Source of the DNA: a virus
Reading direction: 5' to 3' (one strand)
Length of the DNA: 64,000 nucleotides
Virus record (IMG/VR): IMGVR_UViG_3300028558_000018
Coordinates: 1-64,000 of that record
The translations under genes were made by a program, and so were the position numbers. Below, one piece after another: positions 32,844 to 41,996 of the stretch (position 1 is the first letter of the stretch; every line of letters starts with the position of its first letter). The notes under the pieces were generated by a model. The model was given only the letters and a program-made list of their open reading frames with translations, was not told where the DNA came from and did no database searches.

Positions 32844-33315
32844 GACAAGCAACCTTTTGCGGCGAAGATTCTAATTTTAGCACGTAAGAAAAGATGATGC
32901 TGAATATTAGAGTTCCTAATATGGACTTGGCTAAAAATAAATAACTCGGCGGATAATTCAAATTACCAGTGAAATTACATTCTATCCAAGAATTAAATGT
33001 TTTCGCGTAATAAGGAGAGGTGAAAAAACTAACAGTATTTGCTATTAAATATTGAATAAACGCGCCGCCGATTAACCAATTTAGCTGTTTTGGAATCGCA
33101 TAAAATAATAACCCTGCACAAGATGGTAATAAGCAATATGGAGTTAAGTGCTTAAAGGATAAAGCCATATCACAGAGCAAACTCCCAAGAAAAATAATAT
33201 TAATATTCCGAATATTTGAAACGAAAAATAGCGCAAATAATGGCGTGATTCCAAGTAATGCGCTGGGGCAGAGTAATCGGTAGAGAATCGTGAAGGCTAG
33301 AAGTAAATAAATCAT
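32836..33315 (-). CDS. Multi-pass membrane protein (DUF6580/ECF-S-like)
   Basis: 159 aa with about five hydrophobic segments. 'ITPLFALFFVS' and 'GSLLCDMALS' fit the small integral-membrane DUF6580 group, related to substrate-binding components of ECF transporters. The substrate is unknown; position between iron-type genes is suggestive only. The start overlaps the Bfd-like gene (ATGA). Confidence 0.55.
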   Translation of the reverse strand: MIYLLLAFTILYRLLCPSALLGITPLFALFFVSNIRNINIIFLGSLLCDMALSFKHLTPYCLLPSCAGLLFYAIPKQLNWLIGGAFIQYLIANTVSFFTSPYYAKTFNSWIECNFTGNLNYPPSYLFLAKSILGTLIFSIIFSYVLKLESSPQKVACHV

Positions 33316-33467
33316 GGGAAAAGTTCTTTAATATAAGGAATACATAATTTACATTTTGTCGCGCAAATGTTCAGTTCTTGAAGTTTCTCTATAGTAATAT
33401 TCTCGCCGAGGGGTTGGACCTTGGAGAGAATTTCTTTAAAAGAAATATCATGGCAAATACAATCCAT
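33312..33467 (-). CDS. Bfd-like [2Fe-2S] ferredoxin, 51 aa
   Basis: 51 codons with C3-x-C5 and C39-x2-C42 separated by 33 residues, the exact spacing class of bacterioferritin-associated ferredoxin (C4, C6, C38, C41 in E. coli Bfd). 'KCKLCIPYIKEL' matches the last turn. Bfd donates electrons to release iron from bacterioferritin. ATGA overlap with the next gene proves linkage. Confidence 0.7.
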   Translation of the reverse strand: MDCICHDISFKEILSKVQPLGENITIEKLQELNICATKCKLCIPYIKELFP

Positions 33468-33469
33468 TG

Positions 33470-34492
33470 TTAATAAATATTAAGATATAAATTTTCGTAA
33501 TTGGTATGATCGAAAAATTCATCATCGGCTATATACCAAGATTTAACAAATGCGTGTTTCAACGCCAAACTTTTATCGGGAGGCATTGGTTCTTTGTTAA
33601 ACTTCTTCCCGTTCATTTCGAGCCAATCGCTTTCCCACATCTCTACTACCTTAAATCCCTCCCCTTCTAAAAACTTTTTTCTTTCTTTAGTCGCTTTAAA
33701 TAAATCCCCGAATCTCTTGCCGCTTACTCCGTTTTTATCTCTTCCGTAATAATATTTAGGATTTCCATGAAAAAAGTCTCCATGAAATTCATAAACCGTG
33801 TCAGTCCATCTATCATAGCCATCAAAAATATATCTCTTTCCATTTAAAATAAATCTTTTTTGCTTCTCTAAACATGGAAGACCAAGAGAGTCTAGCCATT
33901 CATTTTCTATTTTAGACGAATTTGAATGACATTTTGGGCAACCGCCGCCAGTTAGATGAAAATGCGGACTTTGTTCGAAATCTCCGTGTTTTTGGCAAGT
34001 TATTGTTACTTTTTTATCGTTTCCGCTATATTCGACTTTATCGTAAATATATCTATTTTTATGAACATTATTCGCTTTTTCGTTAAATTCAACCGTGGTC
34101 ATCTTTTGATTACCTACGCATCGGGGGCAATTTGCCCCTTTTTGGTGTTCTTTTATAACTTGGGTAAATTCACCATGTTTTTCGCAAACAATTTTTAATT
34201 TTTGGCGATTATTTTTATATTGAAAATCGGGATATTGATATTTAATTTCATGAACCTCATCAAACAACTTAAGCATTTCTTCGTTAGTTCTCATTTTTCT
34301 TCCCGCGCAAGCAGGGCAACCTTGCTTCGTATTCACATGATTACTTATACATTGATTAAAAACTCCGTGTTCTTGGCAAATTATATCAATTCTATCATCT
34401 TTAGAAAAAATATCGCTGACTAAAGAATAATCATATTTATCTTTATGAATTTCCTTAGCTCTGGCGATATATTGCTTTGCTTTTTCGTTCAT
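33470..34492 (-). CDS. Homing-type endonuclease with three DUF723-like zinc repeats
   Basis: About 340 aa, starting at 'MNEKAKQYI' where the ATG overlaps the ribonucleotide reductase stop. Three repeats of the form H-x-x-KYDYS ... C-x2-HG-F ... CPxC cover residues 5-190, then a Vsr-like nuclease with 'VYEFHGDFFHGNP', 'KATKERKKFLEGEGFKV' and 'EMWESDW'. It is likely a mobile endonuclease sitting beside its target gene, the reductase. Confidence 0.75.
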   Translation of the reverse strand: MNEKAKQYIARAKEIHKDKYDYSLVSDIFSKDDRIDIICQEHGVFNQCISNHVNTKQGCPACAGRKMRTNEEMLKLFDEVHEIKYQYPDFQYKNNRQKLKIVCEKHGEFTQVIKEHQKGANCPRCVGNQKMTTVEFNEKANNVHKNRYIYDKVEYSGNDKKVTITCQKHGDFEQSPHFHLTGGGCPKCHSNSSKIENEWLDSLGLPCLEKQKRFILNGKRYIFDGYDRWTDTVYEFHGDFFHGNPKYYYGRDKNGVSGKRFGDLFKATKERKKFLEGEGFKVVEMWESDWLEMNGKKFNKEPMPPDKSLALKHAFVKSWYIADDEFFDHTNYENLYLNIY

Positions 34493-36840
34493 TTGATTTC
34501 GCACGATCCGCCGCTACATGCCTGCGCGCCAAGAGTATCCGCCCCAACATATTCTTCCGTTTCTTCTACCGCCTTAGACCAATCCACCTCTTTATAAGTC
34601 CGCTTCAGATTCAACCAAGTATGCCAAAGACTAAGGTGCTTCAAACAGTGGGTAGTTTTAACTAAATTACCATTAAAATAACGCTCGGAAAACTGTTTCA
34701 TACGACGAATCCAATCTAACTTAAGTTCATTTCGTTTAAATTCTCCTAATTCATTATAATAAATACTCAATTCAATAGCATAATCTGCTAACGCAGAGGA
34801 AAATGCTTTTTCATTCTTAGAATTCTTTCTAACTGGTTTTAGGGGAACTTTGGGTTCCTCCAAAGTGTTAACTCTTAAATGCCCCAGAGAAGCGGAACAC
34901 GCATCCCAAAGATTATTATCAAACGCCGCAAGACCATCCACGACAAGTCCAGAACCGAGGATAGAACCATCACCATATTCTTTCACAAGTTCTTCTGGCG
35001 CAAGAACTCCGCAAAATGGGGCTTGATTATAGTCAAGATCGCCGCTACCATTAATTAACGAAATTCCAGCGAAATTCTGTTGATTATCAAATATATATTT
35101 TTCTACATCTAACCATTCTTGTTCATTTTTGACTACGACGGTGACGCTAACATTGTGCCTCATTGTAGGATCGGTTCCAAGTTCGGGCCGAGTTCCATAT
35201 TCCACCCAATTGTTTTGAGTAGTTTTTACTTGCTCAAGAAACTCAATAGCGGATAATTCATTTTTTAATTTCGCTCCTTTGGGGACTTCGCAAAGAAAGG
35301 AAATTGAATAATCAGTATCATTTGCCGACCAAACAGATTTTTCTACGGCGTCTGGGTTATGTTCAACAAAATATTTAAGGGGAAATTCATTACGATTCGC
35401 TTGGGCGCGACGAATATACCTTTTAGAATGATGGAGATGAATACCGGAAGATGTTTTCAATACGCAACTTGTGCTTCCCGCTGGCTTGATACAGGTGGCG
35501 CGGGCAGTTTTATTTACTCCAATAATTTTAGCAATTTTTTCGTTGATTTCAAGAACTAATTTAGCTCCCTTCCGCTGAATTTCAGCGTTCAATAAAATAT
35601 CAGGATTATCCATTACTCCAGTAATTGAGCACCCAAGTAAAGCTTCTTTATCGCAAATTTGTTTAGAAATTTTAGTGAGATATTTAAAATTTGTATAACC
35701 CGCTTGTATTGTCCCAATAATGGCAGATGCACGGCAACATTCTAAGAACTTATCTTCAGAATCACAATACTTACCGTTAATTTCTGTTAAATTACAGACT
35801 TGAACTCCCGTTTCTCCATTTAAAGCAGGAATCATGCCAATTTCACAACATGGATTATAAATAATATCTAAATTTTCTAACCAAACAAAGCCGGGTTCAC
35901 CAAATTTGCGGGTTGACTCCATCAAAGAAGAGAATTGTTCTTTTGTTGTTTTACCTTTTAGTAAAGCTGCTGAATTATTTGATCGTGCGCGTTGAGGATT
36001 TGTAATATACCAATCCCCAATTTTAGCATTAGCCATCTCTTCGTCATCAACAGAAAATAACGTTAAGGTCGCCGAACGACGAATTCCTCCCGATAAGACT
36101 CCATCGCTAGCATAACAAACTATATCATAAGCATTTATGGGTTTTAGTTTATTCGTAAATTCTCCCTCACAAAAACCCGCTGAATTAATTCTATCTACCA
36201 ACACTTTTCGAATTTTTTCAAGAGAATTAGCTAAACCCACATGGCCGGGAGCTTTAAATTGGCCCGCAATAAGCGAACCTTCGGGGCGTATTTCGCTATA
36301 ATCAAATTCTACATCATAACCAATATAATCTTTAAATTCATGATCGGAATTAAAAAATGAACAAGTAATTACTCCTATAGCATCACTCCATCCTTCGATA
36401 TCATCAGAAATTTTAAATGTTTTTTTGCCTTTTGTCGGCGAAATTAATTCTGGGAGTTTCTTAACGTGTTGTTTTTGGACGCTAAATCCCATTCCCGTGC
36501 CACAAAGAAGAGTATACATAACCTCTTGGAAGACTCGCGGACGATCAATATGCGTCGTGGCACAATTAAACATTTTAAGTTCATGCTTCTCTATCCATTT
36601 CCCACCGAATTGGAGTGCGCGTTGCGAGCCTAATACACGTTTTTTTTTCACCATTTGTTTGGCAAAATCAAAATCCTTTTTAAATTCTTCGTTTTCGGAT
36701 AATTGTTTACTAAATTTACGCTCATGCATCCCGAATACTCTATCGGTAATTTCCTCCCATGTTTCGCGCCGTTTCTTCTCTGGAAGATAATGGCTATATT
36801 TAGAATAGACTACATAATCAGATAATGCTTGTAAACTCAT
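34489..36840 (-). CDS. nrdJ: Class II (cobalamin-dependent) ribonucleotide reductase
   Basis: 783 aa from 'MSLQALSDYV'. It has 'FNCATTHIDRP', 'LLCGTGMGFSVQ', 'LSGGIRRSATL', the radical-site 'NPCCEIG' and 'KPAGSTSCVL', which match the monomeric class II enzyme of the Lactobacillus leichmannii type. The C-terminal 'ACSGGSCEIK' supplies the redox cysteines. It reduces ribonucleoside triphosphates with adenosylcobalamin, so the phage depends on host B12. The ATG 12 codons earlier is rejected as a start. Confidence 0.9.
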   Translation of the reverse strand: MSLQALSDYVVYSKYSHYLPEKKRRETWEEITDRVFGMHERKFSKQLSENEEFKKDFDFAKQMVKKKRVLGSQRALQFGGKWIEKHELKMFNCATTHIDRPRVFQEVMYTLLCGTGMGFSVQKQHVKKLPELISPTKGKKTFKISDDIEGWSDAIGVITCSFFNSDHEFKDYIGYDVEFDYSEIRPEGSLIAGQFKAPGHVGLANSLEKIRKVLVDRINSAGFCEGEFTNKLKPINAYDIVCYASDGVLSGGIRRSATLTLFSVDDEEMANAKIGDWYITNPQRARSNNSAALLKGKTTKEQFSSLMESTRKFGEPGFVWLENLDIIYNPCCEIGMIPALNGETGVQVCNLTEINGKYCDSEDKFLECCRASAIIGTIQAGYTNFKYLTKISKQICDKEALLGCSITGVMDNPDILLNAEIQRKGAKLVLEINEKIAKIIGVNKTARATCIKPAGSTSCVLKTSSGIHLHHSKRYIRRAQANRNEFPLKYFVEHNPDAVEKSVWSANDTDYSISFLCEVPKGAKLKNELSAIEFLEQVKTTQNNWVEYGTRPELGTDPTMRHNVSVTVVVKNEQEWLDVEKYIFDNQQNFAGISLINGSGDLDYNQAPFCGVLAPEELVKEYGDGSILGSGLVVDGLAAFDNNLWDACSASLGHLRVNTLEEPKVPLKPVRKNSKNEKAFSSALADYAIELSIYYNELGEFKRNELKLDWIRRMKQFSERYFNGNLVKTTHCLKHLSLWHTWLNLKRTYKEVDWSKAVEETEEYVGADTLGAQACSGGSCEIK

Positions 36841-36859
36841 AATAAAAATTTTTCTCTCC

Positions 36860-37042
36860 TTATTTCCCCTCTTCACCCAAACTCTCTTCCAACATCTTCA
36901 CAATAAACTCTTTAACCTCGCCCAAATCAATAGTTTTCCTCCCAGTTTGTTCAAAATAATACTCCTCAAACTTTTTATCAAATTCAAATTGATAATCTGC
37001 TGTGCCGTCGCTATATTCCTTAGTTTGTTTGAGATTGAGCAT
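36860..37042 (-). CDS. Small acidic hypothetical protein, 60 aa
   Basis: Glu-rich helical ORF upstream of the reductase on the same strand. No family; the 20-base gap to the reductase ATG suggests one transcript. Confidence 0.5.
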   Translation of the reverse strand: MLNLKQTKEYSDGTADYQFEFDKKFEEYYFEQTGRKTIDLGEVKEFIVKMLEESLGEEGK

Positions 37043-37122
37043 CTTGAGTGGAGTTATTATTACGGTAAAATTTGGTCCTTGGAAAATTAAAATGCTAAAA
37101 GATTTTAGTCTTTCAATTTATA

Positions 37123-37150
37123 ATAAAAAGCGTGTAGGTTGTGCGCTTTT
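37123..37150 (-). terminator. Intrinsic-type terminator after the glycosyltransferase gene
   Basis: On the minus strand AAAAGCG pairs with CGCTTTT across an 11-base loop, followed by TTTATT. It lies 20 bases after the stop at 37173 and would end the sugar-gene transcript before the reductase genes. Confidence 0.6.
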
Positions 37151-37172
37151 GGTCAAGTAAAAACACTAATAG

Positions 37173-37949
37173 CTACTCTTTAATTAACTCTGGAATTGGC
37201 TTCCCAAATCTTGCGAAATATTGAGGATTAAACACTAATTTGTTATTAGTTTCATCCCATTTATAACTACATAGACTCCCTCCCCATCTGCCCCGCTGAT
37301 ATTCCACCTTGCTTTTGGTTTTTTCGCAAGAAATCCAAGTTTTATGGACTATCCAACTTATATTAGGAGGAATAATCTTACTAGGAAAACTCTCGAAATC
37401 TTTAATATCCCGCGTAATAATCCCATGATAAACCACTTCATTATCGTGGCGAAAATTATTCAACCTATAGCCGTTATATTGAACTCTAAAGGCACGGGGC
37501 GGTTGAAAGGGAAGTTTTAGATAGGTAGAAGAATCGAACAAATAATTCTTATAGCTAAATTTATACCATGCTGAAAATTTATCTTCTTCAATGAACTTTG
37601 TAATATTTTGTAAGTCGTTGATTTGGAACAATTCATCGCCGTCGATTAAAAAAATCAATTCACATTTGTCATCCAATAATTTTCTTAAAGCTAATGTTCT
37701 TGCTTCGGCTTCACTAATATATTGCGGTTCGCGAATTAAATAATCTAAATTTTGAGTAGCTAAATAATCCCCCGTAGAATCATCAACATTATATTTCGTC
37801 TCTTTATATTCTTTGAAACAAACATTGATTCCAGCTATTACCCATTCGTGGCCGGAAAGTTTTTGTTCTCGGGCGAGAATTAATGGGCGAATAGAATCTT
37901 TAACGTATTCTTCGCAGTTGAATGCACAATAAATAATTCCGATTCTCAT
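37173..37949 (-). CDS. Glycosyltransferase, GT2-like
   Basis: 258 aa with an N-terminal 'IGIIYCAFNCEEYVKDSI' and a DxD-type metal motif 'IFLIDGDELFQI' near residue 100. The rest is Trp/Tyr-rich. It should transfer a sugar from a nucleotide donor. It is last in a sugar cluster running from 45 kb. Confidence 0.7.
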   Translation of the reverse strand: MRIGIIYCAFNCEEYVKDSIRPLILAREQKLSGHEWVIAGINVCFKEYKETKYNVDDSTGDYLATQNLDYLIREPQYISEAEARTLALRKLLDDKCELIFLIDGDELFQINDLQNITKFIEEDKFSAWYKFSYKNYLFDSSTYLKLPFQPPRAFRVQYNGYRLNNFRHDNEVVYHGIITRDIKDFESFPSKIIPPNISWIVHKTWISCEKTKSKVEYQRGRWGGSLCSYKWDETNNKLVFNPQYFARFGKPIPELIKE

Positions 37950-38320
37950 ACTGGATATTCCTTTGTTTGATTTTCTTTATTTTTAGCGAATAACCCATGA
38001 TTCTTAATCATCGACTTTAACATAGTTTGTATTTCTGGATGAAATGGATTCATAAATCTATCTTCTCCAACGTCATAACAAAATAATTTTCTTCCACCGC
38101 TAGGTTTATTATGAAATTTTTCTGGCACATATTGAGCGAAATCTTTTGTCATCACAACAATATAATCTGCCCAACCATAAAGCATCTCACGAGTTTCTTG
38201 AGAATTAGATTCCCACCCACATGCAATAACATCATGTCGTTCCTCGCAATTATAATGCAAAAGATATTTTAATGCGACACTTCTTACGTGCCCGCCACGA
38301 CAAAGGGTTAAAATTTTCAT
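37946..38320 (-). CDS. Low-molecular-weight tyrosine phosphatase-like protein
   Basis: 124 aa opening 'MKILTLCRGGHVRS' with C7-x5-R13-S, the phosphate loop of low-molecular-weight phosphatases. The later acid motif is 'YDVGEDRF' rather than the usual DPxG. Such enzymes often control sugar polymer export; here it may act on a phospho-sugar or a host regulator. It overlaps the glycosyltransferase gene by four bases. Confidence 0.65.
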   Translation of the reverse strand: MKILTLCRGGHVRSVALKYLLHYNCEERHDVIACGWESNSQETREMLYGWADYIVVMTKDFAQYVPEKFHNKPSGGRKLFCYDVGEDRFMNPFHPEIQTMLKSMIKNHGLFAKNKENQTKEYPV

Positions 38321-38323
38321 AAT

Positions 38324-38542
38324 TTATTTGACTTTAACCAATTTAATTTTTCCAATTTTCGTCTCGGTTAGTAACTCAGTTTCACCCTCGTTAAATTTAA
38401 AATTTCCATCTTTATCTACGACATAATAGGTATATTCTCCGGTTTCATCATTAGCCTCTAAACAGAAACTTATTTTATCTCCTGTAGATAAGTCTATAAC
38501 GTTATATTTGTAATCATCTATATCACCTACTTTAATATGCAT
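38324..38542 (-). CDS. Hypothetical protein, 72 aa
   Basis: Beta-rich acidic protein ending 'KIGKIKLVKVK', with pairs of repeated short strands. It overlaps the reductase-like gene by 11 bases. Unknown. Confidence 0.5.
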   Translation of the reverse strand: MHIKVGDIDDYKYNVIDLSTGDKISFCLEANDETGEYTYYVVDKDGNFKFNEGETELLTETKIGKIKLVKVK

Positions 38543-39380
38543 AAATCTCCTTGATTAAACTCTCAATAGTCGGCACTCCATCATAGCCCGCGCCGCGCCA
38601 AAATTGTTCATTAGAAGACTTAAATACCGTAGAAATAGTTGAATCTTCCAGTCCTACAATTTTCCGTTTGACATTAATATTTTTGCCGCTATAAAGTTTC
38701 GCCAATGAAAGCAAATGCCCCTTGGAAATATCATCAGCGGGCACAATATGGAAAATATTGCTTAATTGAACTAATTTATCAAATTCGCCTTTGAGAATAA
38801 TCCCGCAAATAATTTTACTCAGCGCAATATTTGTAACCACATTACAAAAATGAGTGCAATATCCCGTGGCTTCTTCGTTTTGCTCACTAAACCATTTTAA
38901 CAATCCCCCATTACGCCCGACGAATGAACAGCGTAAATTGATAACATTTGGAGTGAGAACCTCACCTAACGATTTAGTTTGCCCATAAATAGAACTTGCA
39001 TTTTTTTCGTTAAACTCTCCTTTTGGTAACTCACTAAAATTCTTCGTAGCGAAAACTCCATTCGTAGAAATATGAATTATTTTGGCATTTTTACAATTCC
39101 GCGCTAATTGAATGGGAAAGAGCGAGTTTACCAATAGGCTATTTTCTGGATTATCTTCACCTTTAACGACAATTGTGTTAATAATATAATCATAATCTTT
39201 AGCGAAAAATGGCGCGTCCTTCGTTGCGTCAAAATTATAACAGGCGTAAGTTCCGTTAATATTGTCATCACATTGGCGGCGTGCAACCCCTAGTTGAATA
39301 TTCGGGGCGGAAGATAATAATTTGATTAATTCCGCGCCCAATAGTCCGTTACCGAAAACTAATACTTTTATTTTACTCAT
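38532..39380 (-). CDS. RmlD-like NAD(P)-dependent sugar reductase
   Basis: 282 aa Rossmann enzyme. 'VLVFGNGLLGAELIKLL' gives the nucleotide loop, 'IIHISTNGVFA' the active-site Ser/Thr strand, and 'SIYGQTKSLGE' the catalytic YxxxK. Best fit is dTDP-4-dehydrorhamnose reductase type, converting a 4-keto sugar to its alcohol. Works with the methyltransferase and dehydratase genes upstream. Confidence 0.8.
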   Translation of the reverse strand: MSKIKVLVFGNGLLGAELIKLLSSAPNIQLGVARRQCDDNINGTYACYNFDATKDAPFFAKDYDYIINTIVVKGEDNPENSLLVNSLFPIQLARNCKNAKIIHISTNGVFATKNFSELPKGEFNEKNASSIYGQTKSLGEVLTPNVINLRCSFVGRNGGLLKWFSEQNEEATGYCTHFCNVVTNIALSKIICGIILKGEFDKLVQLSNIFHIVPADDISKGHLLSLAKLYSGKNINVKRKIVGLEDSTISTVFKSSNEQFWRGAGYDGVPTIESLIKEIYAY

Positions 39381-39829
39381 TTTAATAAATTTGGATTTTC
39401 GTAAATATTTCCAATAATCTCTATCGCGTTTGATTTCGGGCGACTTAATTGCACCGTATCATACCCTTCTTTGTATAAATCTAAATTGTAAGTTATGGTA
39501 TTTTGATAAGATGATTTTTCTATCATTCCATAGTGAGACATTTTTTGATTGAAATAAACATAGTATATTTTTCCCTTTCTTGTCTTCGCCCCGCTATCTT
39601 TTGTCGCTAAAACTATATCACCCTCATAAATATCTTTTCCGTGTTTATCTTTCAAACTGGTGGATTGCATAATTGGCGTATTATCTCCATAGATTGTATT
39701 AGCATCACTCATGCACGCCGAATCATTTTTATTCATCCCGTCGCAATAAAAAGAACCAAGATAACCCGCCATTATCTTATATTCCATTTGATATCCTGTC
39801 CATGCGCGGAATTTAATAGGTCTATTCAT
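39377..39829 (-). CDS. YopX-family protein (copy 4)
   Basis: Start at 'MNRPIKFRAWTGYQME', where the junction reads TGATTATG. Central 'DKHGKDIYEGDIVLA' and end 'IIGNIYENPNLL' are the family marks; the 'QQFTG' segment reads 'MQSTSLKD'. First of three YopX copies spaced between sugar genes. Confidence 0.85.
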   Translation of the reverse strand: MNRPIKFRAWTGYQMEYKIMAGYLGSFYCDGMNKNDSACMSDANTIYGDNTPIMQSTSLKDKHGKDIYEGDIVLATKDSGAKTRKGKIYYVYFNQKMSHYGMIEKSSYQNTITYNLDLYKEGYDTVQLSRPKSNAIEIIGNIYENPNLLK

Positions 39830-39831
39830 AA

Positions 39832-41016
39832 TCAAAACGGTTTAATAAAATTTAATCCTTTTAGATGCTTATTCTTTTCTTTAATCCCCTTTATGTAATT
39901 CCACGCAGTAACAATTACATCTTTATTCTCCTCGCTCTCCAAAATTTCCTTGCCGACAATCGGAATTCCAACTTGAGGAATAAATTTCCCCTGACGTAGC
40001 GGAGATTCATCTACCACGTAGCTAAATCTAATATCACTCATATTGTTAAACCAAGTATTGGCCCTTCCGCTTGCTCCATAGGCGATATTATTTGGATTTT
40101 TCAACATTTTTTGCGCCACGGGATTTGCATAACGTGCTTTATAATGAACGTTGAAATATTTGAATTTTAGTTTATCAAATTCAATATCTTTAGTGTTGTC
40201 GTAAATGAATTTCTTTTTAGAAAAAAACACCCTTAGACTACCTCCGTGATTCTTAATTTTTAGATTAAAAATCGGGAAAAGCCCTACTAAAGAACAGACC
40301 TTCACAAGCGAATGCAGCGAATAATTAATTTTATGCTCATGATAAATAAAATCCCATGCTTTATCGTCAAAAATCGCGTCCAAATCGCCTACTTCGACAC
40401 AAAATAGACCATTTGGTTTCAACGCGGCGAAAATTCCTTCAAAAACAGGCTTTAAATCGCTAATATGAGCGAGGCAATTCGCCGCGAAAAGATGGTCAAC
40501 AGTGGATTCCAAGTTATTTTGCTTAACAAAATCAAGATTAAATCCCTCGTTAAACAATTTAACATGGCTGAATTTGGGATTTTTACTGGCGCGTTTTGCC
40601 ACATCAGAGGGGTCAACTGCGATAATATTCCAATTTTTGGGCAAATGTTGAATTAGTGGAAACGAATTCGCTCCAATTTCTAAGAACGTAAACCCATCTT
40701 TATCTCCATTTGCTTGAATTAATCTATCTGCGTATTCCTTAAAATGAGCAACTAAAGCGGGAATTGAACTTGAATCATAATTATACTTCTTAAAAAGAAC
40801 TTCATCGGAAATATTCTCTCTAACTTGCACCGCGCCGCAATTTTGACATTGAACCAAAGTGAGGGGAAACAGCTCTGCGTTTTTGGCCTCCTCTAAAGAC
40901 TCCGCGAAGTGTCCGGCAAGGGGCACGGGTTTTTCAAACTCAAAAACCGGAATGAGGCTTTCGCCGTGGCAGCAACGACATTGAGTAATATCTGTATAAT
41001 TTTTGCTAATAGGCAT
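39832..41016 (-). CDS. Sugar C-methyltransferase with zinc-binding N-terminus
   Basis: Start moved to 'MPISKNYTDI' (41016), where the junction is TAATTATG. Four Cys of a zinc site (C-x-C-C near the start and CQNC near residue 60) precede a SAM domain with 'FTFLEIGANSFPLI'. The last third is the C-terminal domain of deoxysugar C-3 methyltransferases (TylCIII/NovU type), ending in a typical 'VVDESPLRQGKFIPQVGIPI'-like strand set. It adds a methyl branch to a 4-keto sugar nucleotide. Confidence 0.8.
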   Translation of the reverse strand: MPISKNYTDITQCRCCHGESLIPVFEFEKPVPLAGHFAESLEEAKNAELFPLTLVQCQNCGAVQVRENISDEVLFKKYNYDSSSIPALVAHFKEYADRLIQANGDKDGFTFLEIGANSFPLIQHLPKNWNIIAVDPSDVAKRASKNPKFSHVKLFNEGFNLDFVKQNNLESTVDHLFAANCLAHISDLKPVFEGIFAALKPNGLFCVEVGDLDAIFDDKAWDFIYHEHKINYSLHSLVKVCSLVGLFPIFNLKIKNHGGSLRVFFSKKKFIYDNTKDIEFDKLKFKYFNVHYKARYANPVAQKMLKNPNNIAYGASGRANTWFNNMSDIRFSYVVDESPLRQGKFIPQVGIPIVGKEILESEENKDVIVTAWNYIKGIKEKNKHLKGLNFIKPF

Positions 41017-41018
41017 AA

Positions 41019-41990
41019 TTAACGAAACCAATCGTTTTTGATGAGAAATTGTCTAAATTCTTCTTTAGAAACTACTACATTTCTAGAAGAAAACTCATTA
41101 TCTTTAAATTGTGGCGGATTATTTTTAACTGATTGTCCAATAGTATAATATGTCGAATAAGGTTTATTAATATCGGCGACAAAATTCGTGCGCGGCAATT
41201 CTTCCCTGCTAATCATTACTTCATGAAGTTTCTCGTTGGGGCGAGGTTGGCCCAGTTCATACTTTAATCCAAATTCTTCCGCGTAAAGCTCAAAAGAATC
41301 CTTGATTAGATAAGAAGGCAAATTTGGAATAATAACTTCATTTTTATGATGAAGACTTGTTTGAATTAAACCTACCGCATCTTCTACTGTGATAAAGAAC
41401 CTAGTCATTTCTTCTGAAAATAACTTGAGTGTGTAATTATTTCTAATAGCATCCCACATTAATTTCAATTGTGAGCCAGTTGAGCCAGCCACGTTTCCGT
41501 ATCTACATGAAGAAAAAGCAGTCAAATAACTAAGTTTTTTATCGTTTTCTTTGTAAACAAAGGAGGTTTCCGCCGCCGCTTTTAATTGGCCATAGAGGGT
41601 GCTCGGCGCACAAGATTTATCTGACGAGACGAAACACGAAGCTAAAAAGAAACATTCCTTAGATAGTTTTTTAGAGTTAATCGCCCCTTGATAAATTGTT
41701 CGCCCCGCTTCTTCCGCCGCGTCATCACAAGCTTCGATTTGTTTGAGTGAGGCGCAGAATATTCCAATATTACAATTATATTCAATCGCAACCTGCTTCA
41801 TCCTTTCGTAATTATAAACATCTCCAATTTCACAAATAATATTAGGAAATTGTTTTTTCAAAAAATAATGTTTGGCTTCGTCGCGAGAGTAAACAACTAT
41901 CTGATTATCTTGATATAGTTTTTTAATAATCGCTCGCCCAAGATAGCCCGCGCCGCCAGTAATGAAAATTCGTTTATTGCTTAAAATCAT
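41019..41990 (-). CDS. NAD-dependent sugar epimerase/dehydratase
   Basis: 323 aa extended short-chain enzyme: 'RIFITGGAGYLGRAIIKKL' at the N-terminus, 'TLYGQLKAAAET' as the YxxxK site, and 'RFFITVEDAVGLI' with 'RPNEKLHEVMI', as in the polysaccharide synthesis group that includes PseB and CapD/FnlA. It probably makes a 4-keto-6-deoxy sugar that the methyltransferase and reductase then use. Confidence 0.8.
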   Translation of the reverse strand: MILSNKRIFITGGAGYLGRAIIKKLYQDNQIVVYSRDEAKHYFLKKQFPNIICEIGDVYNYERMKQVAIEYNCNIGIFCASLKQIEACDDAAEEAGRTIYQGAINSKKLSKECFFLASCFVSSDKSCAPSTLYGQLKAAAETSFVYKENDKKLSYLTAFSSCRYGNVAGSTGSQLKLMWDAIRNNYTLKLFSEEMTRFFITVEDAVGLIQTSLHHKNEVIIPNLPSYLIKDSFELYAEEFGLKYELGQPRPNEKLHEVMISREELPRTNFVADINKPYSTYYTIGQSVKNNPPQFKDNEFSSRNVVVSKEEFRQFLIKNDWFR

Positions 41991-41996
41991 TATTTT

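Noticed and set aside
36841-36876. Upstream start for the ribonucleotide reductase (12 extra codons)
   Set aside because: The extra residues are not family-like, while 'MSLQALSDYV' fits the normal start after the AT-rich leader.
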